Below, in pieces: positions 22,761 through 34,120 of a stretch of 64,000 nt of DNA. The stretch's first letter is position 1; each line of letters opens with the position of its first letter. The position numbers were made by a program, and so were the translations under genes. The notes under the pieces were generated by a model. It made no database searches. It was given only the letters and a program-made list of their open reading frames with translations, and was not told where the DNA came from. The stretch is from positions 402,501-466,500 of the forward strand of contig JAOTON010000385.1 of the NCBI GenBank assembly GCA_034440635.1, given 5' to 3'. This DNA comes from Lepas anatifera (Eukaryota > Arthropoda > Thecostraca > Lepadidae).

Positions 22761-23320
22761 CTGTAGCCCTGTGCCAGCTGTCAGCACAAGCCCTGTTCCT
22801 GTCGATTTGTCAGCCAATCACGGGCCGCGTTGCGCCTACGTCACAGGATTTGCCTCCGGGAACGTTCGAGGTTACGGGCTGATGGCTGCTGTTTGCGCTG
22901 ATGAAAAATAGGTGCACGAAGTGGCAGCCTATATTTTTGATGGTATAAAGATTGTTCCTTTGCTTACAGAAGAGGCCATTATGGCGCTAATGTTACTTTT
23001 CTGAGGGAGGTTAGAGGTCCTGCTGACAAACTGTGGTGACAGCTGAACAGGGCTACAGTTTGTCGCAGGCCCTCTAACTTCTCCTCCAGAAAGTAACATC
23101 AGCTCCATAATCGCCTCTTGTTTTGCTAGCAAAGGGAACTCAAACCTTACACCATTAAAAATATTAGACTGCCACTTCGTGCACTTACTATTTTCATCAC
23201 GCAAACAGCGGGCCGTCAGCCCGTAAACCTCTAGACTGTTCCCGGGGAGGCTCTCCTGTGACGTAGGCACAACGCTGCCCGCTGATTGGTGCTGACAAAC
23301 TCTGCTGACAGCTGAACGGC
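22761..23320. repeat. Large inverted repeat: two head-to-head copies of a ~290-bp unit
   Basis: The left arm (22761-23056) and the right arm (23029-23320) are imperfect reverse complements. They share strings such as GCCTACGTCACAGG, TTACGGGCTGA and TGCACGAAGTGGCAG in opposite orientation. Each unit is bordered by an inverted GTAGCCCTGTTCAGCTGTCA-like terminus, and the central terminus near 23029-23056 is shared. This fits two copies of a MITE-like repeat in inverted orientation. Confidence 0.7.
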
Positions 23321-24046
23321 TTGTGTCGTCAAGGTAAGCCAGCATGAAAACGCACAACCCCACTCTGGCGACACCTGGCGCCAGTTTTGCACTGACGTTT
23401 TTTTTTTATTTTGCCTTTCGACTCTCATACCTACAGGCTAGATCCACCACTGAGAAGAGACGAATATTTGTAAGATACCGGCACGCGCGAACAATGATGA
23501 TCTCAGGAAAAACCACAGAGTAGATATTTGCCAGCTCAATGCCAATGTACAGGTTCCCACTGTCTCGGCCAGTAATCATGCAGTGACGGACCGGAGAGTG
23601 TCAAGCCTGTTGGGTGACCTTGAGGTGGCGCTGGTTACCATGCCTTCCGACGATCTGCAACTGGTCTCCGCTTCGCAGAGGCAATAACGGTGTTGTGCCC
23701 TGACCGACACGTGTGCAGGTCAGCCTGTTCCCGACTTTGCTGGTGATCTTAGGAGACTACTCAGCGGCAGAAGACAGACGCGTGGGAATATAATCACAAA
23801 TGTGTGAGAACCCTGTCTCAGAAGTGTGAGAAACGCATCTCAAAAGTGTGAGAACTATATCGGGATTAGTACTGGACTCTTAAGAAATTGCGATTAGCGG
23901 TATACATTTCTCCTAGTTACTGTCATTCCTTACGCCCATTATTGCCACATTCTATTTCGGGCGTTGTATGGTCCTGTACTTTCGACCGTTGTGTGGTCCT
24001 GTCAAATTTCGACCCATTTAGAATACCCTTTATAGCTCGGGAATCA
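23321..24046. other. No gene recognised
   Basis: Low-information flank. At 23800-23860 a phrase AGTGTGAGAA(C/A) recurs three times at about 25-bp spacing. Confidence 0.4.
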
Positions 24047-24475
24047 TTAAAGGGAATGTGGCACCTTCACAACGTGATTTTAACTGAGATAGCCAGGTTT
24101 TAAAGCAGGTCGGAAAACCCGGTACTCCATATTTCATTTGTCTTAGAACTCGATATTTCCGTAGAAAAACTAAAACCTACCTGACACCAGCCCCTCTCAG
24201 CCCCCGTCGCCGGCGGTTGCTGTGAGCTACTGGTGTGACGACATATGCTGACGTCGATGAGCATAGCCAATGGAAGCCCTTGAAGCGTTTCAGTATGGTA
24301 TTGGTTGCCAGATCGTGCATCATCCACAAGCTGATATTTTTCTTTTTGAGGAGTATTTTTAAAAACCAAATATTGAGCTTATTGTACATTTTCGAGAAAT
24401 CATGGTGGTTTTTATTTTGGACTAAAGTACGCCTAATTACAATAAATTCAGGATTCGCCAAGGTGCTTCCTTTAA
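24047..24475 (+). mobile_element. TTAA family 3 MITE (copy 3a)
   Basis: Begins TTAAAGGGAATGTGGCACCT and ends AAGGTGCTTCCTTTAA, a slightly eroded inverted terminus. TTAA is at both ends. The interior holds GTGTGACGACATATGCTGAC and AACTCGATATTTCCGTAG, which recur in five other copies here. A (A/G)GGG start with TTAA target sites suggests Kolobok- or piggyBac-like mobilisation. Non-coding. Confidence 0.85.
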
Positions 24476-24525
24476 ACCTAGAACAAGATAAAGACACCAA
24501 TGTGTTCGTCTTGACCCAGTGATTC

Positions 24526-25320
24526 AAAAGTTTGCGGCATGACCTTGTAAAACCACGTCATGACCTTGGTCGTAAGTCCAGGTCAAATAATGACCTATCA
24601 AGGTCACTTTACATATCATTCGAATTATTGGGTCATGCTCATTACTACGATACCAAATTTAAGACAGTAGGTATGTACATACATACCTATCTTTTTTGGT
24701 CCAAAAGTCATAGACACAAACTATTCCCAAAAACGTGGCTTTGATGGCATCTGGTGACCCTGGTTTTGACCTGAACTCAAAATGGATGACAGTGTGCAGA
24801 TTTTTTCGTTTCCAGAGCTTTCTAATTATATTTAGAAACTTGATCAAGCTCTTCTAGAGGCCGAATGACACCCTGTCTTTTAGTTTCATTTTAGAAGAAA
24901 GAGTGGCCTTAGGTACATTGGTTTATTAATGACATCATAACTCGCTGACCTGACCTGATGCCAACTTGTGGTCATAAGTTGTCAAATTGATCACCCTACA
25001 GGTCTGCAAAGTATCGTGCGTCTTATGTGAACCGGCTCCGAAAAATTCGCGAAAAAAACGAGGGTGGGGGTCCGATCGGACACCCCAGGCGTTGAACATT
25101 CGCGCAGGAGGCGGGCATGAAAGTTTTTTTGCCAGGATGGGGGATGAAATAGACCCAAGTTAGCTCGAGATCTGGGAAATGTGTTACAAAAACGAAATAA
25201 AAGAAATCGAAAGCTCGTATCCCATGCAATCGAACTTAATGCGGTCATCTTCATCAGGATTATATTAAGGTCACTGGAGGTCAAACTGGATACTTACTTG
25301 CTGGAGTCAGGTATCCTTAA
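24526..25320 (-). mobile_element. Family 7 AGGTCA-rich repeat, fragment
   Basis: The stretch 24540-24670 matches, in reverse, 26090-26180, 38630-38710 and 55905-56060. Shared features are GGTCATGCTCATTA, a TGACCTATCAAGGTCA palindrome, and CATATCATTCGAATTATTGG next to it. Borders are uncertain and no TTAA terminus was identified. Confidence 0.5.
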
Positions 25321-25619
25321 GAAACTTTGATTATCTCAGGAACCTTTAAGCATCACAATTTAACATACTAAAATTTATATTTCGGTATTATGTCGGCAAG
25401 TTTCGATTAAAGCCAGGAGCTAGAAAGTTTTAGATCCCTGAACATCACGAATTGTATCCCTACATTTAGGCTAGAACATGTCACAGGCTCAGTATGCGAG
25501 ATCTGTCTGTCCTGAAAGGCGTCTGGCCTAAAAGTATCTGTCCCACCTGAAAGGCGATATAGAGCTGAAAGCTTTTTCGAAAGACAAATCGAAACCGAGC
25601 CTTTCATGCTTAGGTTGAG

Positions 25620-25803
25620 CGGGGGCGTAACCAAGGGGGGTGACAGGGACAGCCCCCCCCTGAGGGCCCGAAGGGTCCCCTTAGGACACGATTCTGTAAC
25701 AAGCAGGGCCCTTTTTACCCATCGGGGCCCTTTTGGCGCTGTTTCAGGGGCCTTTTTTGGGCGCCGCCCCCTCCCCCAGAGCGAAATCCTGGATACGCCC
25801 CTG
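25620..25803. mobile_element. hAT-type MITE with 8-bp target duplication
   Basis: Flanked by AGGTTGAG (25612-25619) and AGGTGGAG (25804-25811), 7 of 8 matching. The right end read inward is CAGGGGCGTATCCAGGATTT; the left end is CGGGGGCGTAACCAAGG. This is the common hAT MITE terminus. The GC-rich interior keeps frames open on both strands but is non-coding. Confidence 0.75.
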
Positions 25804-25969
25804 AGGTGGAGTCTAATATGAGGCCAACTGGGGTCAAAGACGGTACGTTGCCGGTACAATGAAATTGGTCAGTTTTTTTCTCTTCCAGCTCCCGCACTAG
25901 AAGAGATAACTATTGGGACTCATTATAATCATTCGAAACCTCTTGAAACGATAAATCTTAACGTTGCCA

Positions 25970-26650
25970 TCCATTTTGAGGTAAGGTCAATATAAAGATC
26001 ACCAGAGGTCCGTAAAATTCGCGATTTTGTTTAATCATTTGAGTCTATTGCTTCTAAATGAAACATAATACATTCTACCTTTGGTATCATAATAATGAGC
26101 ATGACCCGAGAATTCGAATGATATGCAACATGGCATTTAAAGGTCATTAGTTGACCTCATAATTTGATGTTACAAGCTCATGCCGCATACAATTTGAATC
26201 ATTGGGTCAAGACAAACAAATTGGTGTAGGTATTTTGTTTTGTTCTAGGTTTAATGGTTCCAGAGTTATAAGGGGTTTTCTTAATGGGTCTAAAGTTGAC
26301 CCATTTTGGCCTACCGTGACGTCACATGTCAACGGATATGGTTCAAACTAAGCTCCCTAGTAGAGGACGATAAGGCGCTCCCAGCGCCGTTTCCTTTTTC
26401 CGTCTCACTTCCGGTTCCTGAGATCGTAAGGGTCAGAGGAGATCGTAAGGCCCGATCAGGCCCCTCTCCCCCAGACAGTGGTGTGTACGAAGAGCCCAGA
26501 CGGTGCCGGGTTAATTGTAGATCTCGAAAGCCGCTGATAAGTGCGACCGGGCCATCTGCCGCTCTGTCTGGCTCGTGGCGAGGGCGGGCGGGCAAAAAAG
26601 CGCCGATGGTCACAGCGGCCCGGTGATTCCGCAGGTTGAATGGGTGACGT
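25970..26650 (+). mobile_element. Family 7 repeat, longest copy here
   Basis: Shares with 38600-38940 and 55880-56310, in the same order: GAGCATGACCC, ATTCGAATGATATGCAACATG, TTGGGTCAAGA, ATGGTTCCAGAGTTATA, then a GTGACGTCAC...GTCAA block and a segment with CACTTCCGGTTCC. Boundaries are uncertain. The CpG-rich right part keeps several frames open, but the same sequence in repeat copies elsewhere argues against a gene. Confidence 0.55.
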
Positions 26651-26689
26651 CATGCGGGAAGGACGTCACAAACCTGCTCGGTACAAAGG

Positions 26690-26947
26690 CAGGTCCAGTA
26701 GGCAGGCTGGGAGGCACGTGCCCCCGCCCACTAACGATCCACCAGGCGCCCCAACACAGCGTCTTTGCGCCCTCTGACCTACCCCATTCCATGCTGCGAG
26801 TATTGGCGTCCCGACGGTGATATTCGGCGCCCCTCTGATAGGTCCTTAAGAATGGGCGCCACTGACCCAAATCCAACCCCCCGTAGGCTCAAAGGGCGCC
26901 ACCTGCCCTAAGACCCTCTCCTATCGGAAATATTGGATCCGCCTATG
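26690..26947. mobile_element. hAT-type MITE, copy related to 5589-5853
   Basis: The right end read inward is CATAGGCGGATCCAATATTT. The interior has the same GGCGCCC-rich layout as the element at 5589. The left end is eroded, so its start is approximate. Confidence 0.5.
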
Positions 26948-28789
26948 GCTCGGCCAGTCCTTCAAGATTGACACGTAAAAAAGCAATGAGTGGCCATTAC
27001 AATGGCCAATGCATTGCTTGCGATGCAATGCAGTGGCTTCGGCCAATGCATTGGCCTAAGCCACTGCCACCTCCGCTGCAACCGCCCATGCGATGAGGAG
27101 AGGCATATTTGAGGTTGATGGTCAAATAGATCCTCCCTTGAATAATACAAGCGTTGCAGTCTTAGTACTTCGGGCGGAAACCGGACAGACAGAGCACCCG
27201 CGTCACAAACCTGTCCAGATGAGTATCAGCGCGGCACCACGTGGGGTAACAGCTGTGCAGGTGGCCCGTCAAGGCGGGAGCCGATGTCTCACACCACGGC
27301 TCCTACTCGTCGAAGGCAGAAGAGCTGCTATGGGCCAAGTGGAAAAAAGTGTGGGATAAGAAAGTGTCCTCATATATTGTTGTGGTGGGCGCCGCACCTG
27401 ATAATGTACAAAGCTTCAGGAACCTACTGATGTGTACCCTCCCTGTCCTCACTTAACTCCCACTATGTTTCTCCTTCAGTTAGCAGGAGCGTCTCGCTTC
27501 GAGATCTCACGATCTCACGCTGTTGATGCCGAACCAGCCTGTAGGAGCATTGCGGCAGTCGCAGGATCACCTGGTATCACACGGCGCCGCCGAGGGGTCA
27601 TTGCCCTCTTCCACCGGCGCTTGTGAGGAGCAGGGACTCCACTACGTATTTCAAATATTCGGCACTAAGACCTAACAGTGCCGCTCCCAGGTGTTGTCGA
27701 ACATGGGGTGCACCAGGTCGTAGCCCCATTTGCGTCAGTATCGGTACGCCTCTGTAGTGCAAACTACGGCGGCCGACTTGGGAGCGCAGCGGCGGGAGCA
27801 TCCACAGCGCCCCTGGCGCCGCCGCTGTGCACCTCGCTCATTTGCGGGCCAGTTGTCCGTCTGACGTGTGCGGCCAGTCCCTGCAGTGAATCTCGGTTCT
27901 CAGCGATCACAGCGCAGTATTGTTGCTCGCCAATGCTCAGGCTTCTACCGCTTAAGCGTTTAATTTTAGGTGTGTTATATAGTACTACTACAGCTCATGT
28001 GAATGACAGTCTCATTCCGTTTTGGAGAAGGTCAAGATTTTGAAGAAGATCAGAGCGGAACTAGCAGAAACTGCGTACATGGAATTAATGTTTTGCACGC
28101 ATTCGTGACGTAATGGTGGAAAAAACACAGCTGTGAGTGCGCAATGATGTGCCTGAACACAATTTCCAGATCACTTCTTACAGGGGGTGAAAAACCTTAC
28201 ATAGACTCAACGGAAAAATATGTAATCGGATTGTGTTTCATAGCATAGGCCTCGTCTCGAGTTCATTTTATTCCTGGTGAAACGGTTTATACACTTCGGT
28301 AAGATATTATGGTGGATAGTGCATGCCATCCCATCGTTAGGCAAAGCACTGTTCTCATACTAACGTTTATGGCTGAAATGGTTGCTATACGAGTCTCAGG
28401 CTTGTGAATGCTCACCAAGTCTAAAGCTGTCACTGCGTCGTGACGAGCCTGTAAGCTAATCAAACGTTATATTACTCGTAAGCTGGGCTTTCACGTTCCG
28501 GTCGTGAATTTATTCCAGTGGCTGCATGTTTGAACATCCCTTGCCCCCCCACCCCTTCCGACGCGTATGACATCATGTCTAAAACAGACTGCACGAAACA
28601 TCAGTCATTACAGAGAATGGGTGCGTACTTGTCAGACAAAAATGTCCGCTTTGGTTCCTAGATAATAGATGTATACATTTATTTGAATTAGCGTGACTGA
28701 AATTGTGTTCGCGTGCATCACAAAACATAATTTGTCTCAGGGCGGTTGGAGAGAATTGATGCCTTATTCGAATCATGGTGTGCGCCGGC
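26948..28789. other. No gene proven; 38-bp palindrome at 27030-27067
   Basis: A near-perfect 38-bp palindrome with centre GGCCAATGCATTGGCC covers 27030-27067. A GC-richer patch at 27680-27950 has a minus-strand open frame of about 60 codons with no known domain. The rest is AT-rich with no recognised element. Confidence 0.4.
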
Positions 28790-29237
28790 TTAAAGGGAAT
28801 GTGGCACCTTCACAACGTGATTTTAACTGAGATAGCCAAGTTGTAAAGCAGGTCGGAAAACCCGGTACTCCATATTTCATTTGTCTTGGAACTCGATATT
28901 TCCGTAGAAAAAGCTAAAACCTACCTGACACCAGCCCCCTCAGCCCCTGTCGCCGGCAGCCATTGTTGTGAGCTACTGATGTGACGACATATGCTGACGT
29001 CACGATGAGCATCAGCCAATCAAGCCCTTGAAGCGTTTCAAGTATGGTAGTGGTTGCCAGATCGTGACATCATCAAGGCTGATATTTATTTCTTTTCTAG
29101 AGGAGTATTTTTAAAACCAAATATTGAGCTTATTGTACATTTTTCAGAGAAATCATGAGTGGTTTCGTTACTTTTGACTAAAAGTACGCCTAATTAACTA
29201 AATTTCAGGATTCTACCAAGGTGCCACATTCCTTTAA
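28790..29237 (+). mobile_element. TTAA family 3 MITE (copy 3b)
   Basis: Begins TTAAAGGGAATGTGGCACCT and ends AAGGTGCCACATTCCTTTAA. Interior as in copy 3a, including GTGTGACGACATATGCTGAC-like and GAGAAATCATGAGTGG. 448 bp, non-coding. Confidence 0.9.
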
Positions 29238-29368
29238 ATCACCTGAGGGTATAAATGGGCCAGCCTTGATGACAAAAGAGCTTAAAAAATTTCACACGCT
29301 GAAACGTTTAAGAAATATCCTATATCCTCCCACCGCAACGCCCAACAGTTTAAATCCGTTCGTTACAG

Positions 29369-29656
29369 GTGCGGCGATTTGGACAACAGACAAAATGAAC
29401 GATGGTGCATGGGAGTGTCGGCCGCCGCGGCATTGGGGAGGTATCGCCACCGCCTCGGGCCCGAGCCCGGCGCGGCGCCCCGCGCGAGGCGCGCCAGTGT
29501 GGCGTCACCACTCGCGAAGGACGGAGGCGGCGGCGGCGTTGGAGCTTTCACTGCGGCCACCGCGACTGAGGGAGCCGCAGAGCTTCAACGGTGGGGCCGC
29601 CTGGAATGCAGCGGCTGGGGCTCCGACAGAAATAGTGCAGAGCGACGACTCAGCAG
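29369..29656 (+). CDS. Possible CpG-island exon, unknown product
   Basis: A sharply GC-rich block lies in AT-rich surroundings. A possible acceptor (GTTACAG) precedes 29369, and a good donor CAG|GTGAGA follows 29656. From ATG at 29395 an 87-codon frame runs to the donor, ending in phase 1. Its Ala/Pro/Arg-rich sequence has no recognisable domain, and a second plus frame is also open. This looks like a promoter-proximal first exon of an unknown gene or a non-coding CpG island. No downstream exon was found. Confidence 0.3.
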
Positions 29657-29889
29657 GTGAGACGAACATGACGCAATCGGTACTCAGTCATGGCGCTTAG
29701 ATCGAACAATCCCTGGCTGATCATGTTCCGCGAGGGTTGTAATATATATTATCATACTAGTTTTGGAACAAGCAAATGGTCTTAGCACTCACTTCTGTGT
29801 TTTCATTACGATGTATGTACAGCATTTATCTGAAAGTGCGGCCTCGCCTTGTGCCGTTCAGCGGCAGGAGAGGCACTTGGCGATCTACT

Positions 29890-30620
29890 TTAACACCCGC
29901 ACTGGAAAGGGGTATGGCACTAACGTGCACTGGAGGGGGCCTGGTAGCCCCCCCCTGAGATCTTGGAAACTAAGAAGCTTAGAAAACCGTTACTTGGGGG
30001 GCAGGTAGGGCTATGGTGATCTACATTATACCCTATTTTCATTGTGCTTGATTAATATCTTCAAGGTCAAACGAGGTCATAAAGTTAAAATATTGCTCAT
30101 CCTGGGGACCTATTGGGAAATACCTTATTTATGCGGGGAAAATACGGGAATAAGCTAAAGGTGGACCAGGATCATAGAGAGAAGGTCGCACATGATTTTT
30201 TATAACATTTTGGGGCCGAGGGCATTCAAGGTCATTTACCTAAAAGGTCACAATATTATATACTGCCTATAATAGCACTCACTATTTCACTATAGCAACT
30301 GTTGGGTGGGAAATGAAGATTTATTATTGTCCATGACCTTTGACCTTGAACTTTGAACTTGCCCTTTACATTGAGATAACTTAACTGTGAAGTCATAATA
30401 TATGACAGACTGGGTAACGTCATTTGACCGGAAGCACTGAGGCCAATGACTTTGAAAGTGCTGGTATGACCTTGACTTGTGAACTGTGACTTTGACCTTT
30501 ATGTGGGGTGATTTTGACATGTCATCCCGTTTATATGGTGTTATGACGTCACCACGCAGTCTTCAGTGCAAGCAAACTGGTCCGACCGCACGATTGCAAT
30601 CGTGCGGTCGGAAACGGCCT
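29890..30620 (+). mobile_element. TTAA family 6 element (copy 6a), 3'-truncated
   Basis: Begins TTAACACCCGCACTGGAAAG. A string like GGGGGCCTGGTAGCCCCCC follows, then CTTCAAGGTCAAACGAGGTC and many AGGTCA/TGACCT motifs in the same order as copy 6b. It ends at a 32-bp perfect palindrome (30581-30612), where the matching sequence stops. Confidence 0.75.
30581..30612. repeat. 32-bp perfect palindrome
   Basis: TCCGACCGCACGATTG is followed directly by its exact reverse complement. Copies 6b (near 31452) and the fragment at 51700 contain only one arm, so the palindrome is specific to this copy. Confidence 0.95.
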
Positions 30621-30755
30621 CACGGATGGCGACCGAGGTTTTTGTTTATGTTCATTTTGCTACAGTGCTGAAACGGCCGAACCGGTTCACCCCGAATTTT
30701 CAGCAGATCATGCTAAATCAATTGCAATGAGAGAAGTATACTTAAGTTGATTCAC

Positions 30756-31676
30756 CTAACACCCGCACTGGAGAGGGGTCTGTAGGGGGCCTGGTAGGCC
30801 CCCTCTAAGATCTCGGAAATTAAGAGATGCAGAAAAACTCTGTACGGAGAGTGGGTTGGGGCTATGGTGATCTACATCATGATCAATTTTCATTGACCTA
30901 GGTCAATATCTTCAAGGTCAAACGATGTCATAAACGTCAAATATTGGCCATGCTGGAGACCTATTGGGAAATACCGTTATTAAGCGGGAAAATGACGGGA
31001 ATAAGCTAAACACAGACCAGTGTCATAGAGGAAAGGTCGCAAAGAAGCTTTGCTACAATGTTGGGGTCAAGTTCATCCAAGGTCATTGACCTATGAGGTC
31101 ACAATATGGTATATTACCGATAATGTGCACTTTGACTAACACTTTTGCCTGTGTTTGGTGGAAATGATGATTGACCTTTAAAAATGACCTTTAAACTTGA
31201 CCTTTTACCTTGATCTTTACATTCAGGTACCATCCAGGTACCTTAACTATGACTTCATAGCATAATACACGTCCGACCGGGTAACGCTATTTGACCGGAA
31301 GCGCTGGGGTCAATGACCCTGAAAATTATGATACGACCTTGACCTATGACCTTTGACCTTAATTTAGACCTTCATGTGAGGTGACCTTGACACATTATCC
31401 CGGTTATATGACGTTATGACGTCACCTCTCGGTATCCAATGCAAGCGAACTGGTCCTACCGCGCGATTGTGGCAATCTCAAAATGCAGGTCTGACTTTGA
31501 AAGCCAATACGTCACAACAATTTCGGCCGATTTTTTTAATATCTTCACCAATCGATGCGCTGTTAAATTCTCTCGTTTGTGGCCAAATATCATTTTTTGG
31601 CTCTACGAGTTGTTCTTACGCCACCTCGGAAACAGGTGAGGGAGCCTCCGAGGCCCCCCTCCAGTGCGCGTGTTAA
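30756..31676 (+). mobile_element. TTAA family 6 element (copy 6b), near full length
   Basis: The left end is CTAACACCCGCACTGGAGAG (first base of TTAA mutated). The right end is CTCCAGTGCGCGTGTTAA, its inverted counterpart. GGCCTGGTAGGCCCCC and GGAGCCTCCGAGGCCCCC hairpins sit inside the ends. The interior has repeated TGACCTT and AAGGTCA motifs. 921 bp, no transposase. Confidence 0.8.
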
Positions 31677-32743
31677 GCAAATGAATTGACCTAACCCGAC
31701 CCCTAACGACCTGGTTAGATGTGCTGGCTCCGCATGCAGAAGGGCATACCCAGCCTCTTCTCAGATTAATCGTCTAATCGGGTTAAAAAATATATTGCCA
31801 TTCGGAGCCCCTGAGTGAAATGAGTTTGTGACCTGCTTACCATTTGCTACCCTCGTTAAAATTGATGTCCCCAGAAGTCACAAAAGGTCACGTTAAATAT
31901 TCGCATGATAATATGGGTTTCTTTCATGTATTCAGACGGCAGCAAGACCAAGACAGTAGTTTGTATTTGTGTAACCCTCTCATCATAGCATGTCGAATCA
32001 TGTGCAATATGAGCATGGTTTATGCATGGGTGACCTTGACCAATGGTCTGGGTAGGGTCAAGAAAACCTATGAGCTTACAATGAAGATAATGTGCATAAT
32101 CGAGCAATACGACATGAGAAGCGCCTGATAAGCGTCCCCCGCACCTCGCGGGCGGCCGGCGGGCCGCGGCGAGCCGCGGAGGCGCTGGGTGGCGGGCGGG
32201 CGGACGGCTCCGGGCAACGGGCGGCCCGGTACAATTTACACTGTGGACAATTTTGCGCACATTTGCGCACTTAGCTCTCTTCAGGTCATGGCGGAGAATT
32301 ACTTGTCCTATGTTTCCACAAAAAAGCTAATTGGCAGAAACGAAACTTTTTTGTTTGTCTATTCAAAGTTAGCAAGTAGTTTTAAGGTGGATTTATGAAA
32401 GGGGTAATTAAAACGCAGATTATATACCTTTATCAAAATTCAAATCTACACATCACGCTAATCATCTTAAAGCTGACATTATGAGGAACATTTTGCTACT
32501 AATTATTTTTAGCCGGACTCAGTTTTAGATTTTATAATTCAAAGTTCAAAACTCGGATCTAGCAGGTGCATCGACTGCCTTACTTCTGGATTTCATCATC
32601 GCCTTACTTTGATGAGTAATAAGTGCATCTTTCAACCAAATTACCTTGATAATAGTGGTCATTCAGAACACTCTGAAAAATTTTCTTCGCATCGGCAGCC
32701 ATAAACCCCTAAATTCCAAAATCCGAAAAATGACACCGTGGCC
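31677..32743. other. No gene recognised; very GC-rich patch 32128-32235
   Basis: About 110 bp at 32128-32235 is almost pure G/C, with CGGGCGG and GCCGCGG runs. It does not match rRNA or tRNA sequence that I recognise, and no exon borders are evident. Confidence 0.4.
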
Positions 32744-32978
32744 ACCCACGACAGCGTTTCCGACCAGTGGAGTGTGGCGATCTCTAAATGCAGGTCTGGC
32801 TTTGAAAGCCTCTAAATCACAACATTTTCAACCGATTTTCAAAATTCTTTCACCAATCGACGCGCCGTTAAAGTCATAAATCCTACCAGGTATTGTTTTT
32901 CCGACTACATGCGGTTCTTCGGACACCTTGGAAAACAGGTGGGAGCCTCTGAGGTTCCCCCTCCAGTGCGCGTGTTAA
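32744..32978 (+). mobile_element. TTAA family 6 element, 3' fragment (copy 6c)
   Basis: Matches the right third of copy 6b: CAGGTCTG(G/A)CTTTGAAAGC, CACCAATCGA, GTGGGAGCCTCTGAGG, then CTCCAGTGCGCGTGTTAA. The 5' part is missing. Confidence 0.75.
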
Positions 32979-34061
32979 ATAGAGCATCTCACTTTTATAA
33001 TAAGTTTTGAAATGAGATAGAAGTATTGTAGTGAGTGTCGAGTAAGCACTATTCGCATATTGAACCAAAAGCTGTCCATACAATGTTCGCAGGCCTTAAA
33101 GTTCAAATTAAACTAGTTTACTACCATATTTCAAATTATGAAGAATCCGTTTCCATGTGGCAGCGCATGTCCCGTGATGAATGTTAACAAATGACATGAC
33201 CACGCAACCCGATAGGTTGCATGCCGCCGCAAGCTGCCGGTAGCATGTCAGCATGCTCTGGCATGCCAGATTCATTATTACCCGCGATACTTGGGTCAAC
33301 TCAGCGTAGTAAGACAAGAGGAGATATCTGTTTTTTTGAACGATTTTAAATGGAAAAAATTAGTTTCCCGATTTTCATGCCTATTTTTCCATACATCATT
33401 CTTGTTAAAATTTCAACAAAGTGTTCTTTTCTCTTTAAGCAAACAGTTCAAAGTCATGGTTTGAAGGCAAGTCATCATTGGTCAGTAACTCACAAATTAT
33501 CATTTTATCTACTGCTCATACACGAAATCCTTCAAGTATGACAAAGGCTGAGCTGCTGGACTCAATATGTGACAGATTGAGGACAATTTAATGACATTTT
33601 TTAACAATATCAAACAAAAGTATTTAATTGGCAAAAAACATTGAAAAAATGGTGATCCCTTAGGCATTAGTGAAAGTGGCATGTCGACCCGTCAGCAATC
33701 GGCAAACACAGCAGTTTCTGGAGCATTTTACAAAAAAGCTCTGCAATTTTAAGAGTAATAAAATGCGCATATGGACTCGTATTAATACATCATAGGATGA
33801 GCTCCTCAGGCATCTGCCGTTGCTGCTATCGGCGCCGGCGTTGTGTTGGAAGCTGTCCTTGTGTCTTATCCAATCAGGTTGTCATTTTCATAAATATAAA
33901 TATGCTTTGGGCACCTTCAGAATTCATACATTCCAGGTATTTAAATTGTCACACGACGGTATTTTTTCATTCCTTTTATCGGTACTTAAGTACAAAAACA
34001 CGTTGTCATGAAATCATATTTGCTGAAATTATCACATATTACTGAAATTACAATATGATGT
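32979..34061. other. AT-rich, no gene recognised
   Basis: Only short open frames without domains; no terminal repeat structures seen. Confidence 0.4.
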
Positions 34062-34120
34062 CATGATGCCAGCCTATCAGAGGGCACCGTATGACCCTGG
34101 CAGTCACAATAAACGAATTT
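34062..34120 (+). mobile_element. SINE 3' fragment
   Basis: Contains CACCGTATGACCCTGGCAGT, which matches the body of the SINE at 8033-8220 (GCCGTATGACCCTGGCAGT). The tRNA head is missing. Confidence 0.5.

Noticed and set aside
26306..26660. GC-rich overlapping open frames as an exon
   Set aside because: The same sequence order recurs at 38800-38940 and 56140-56310, so it belongs to a dispersed repeat (family 7).
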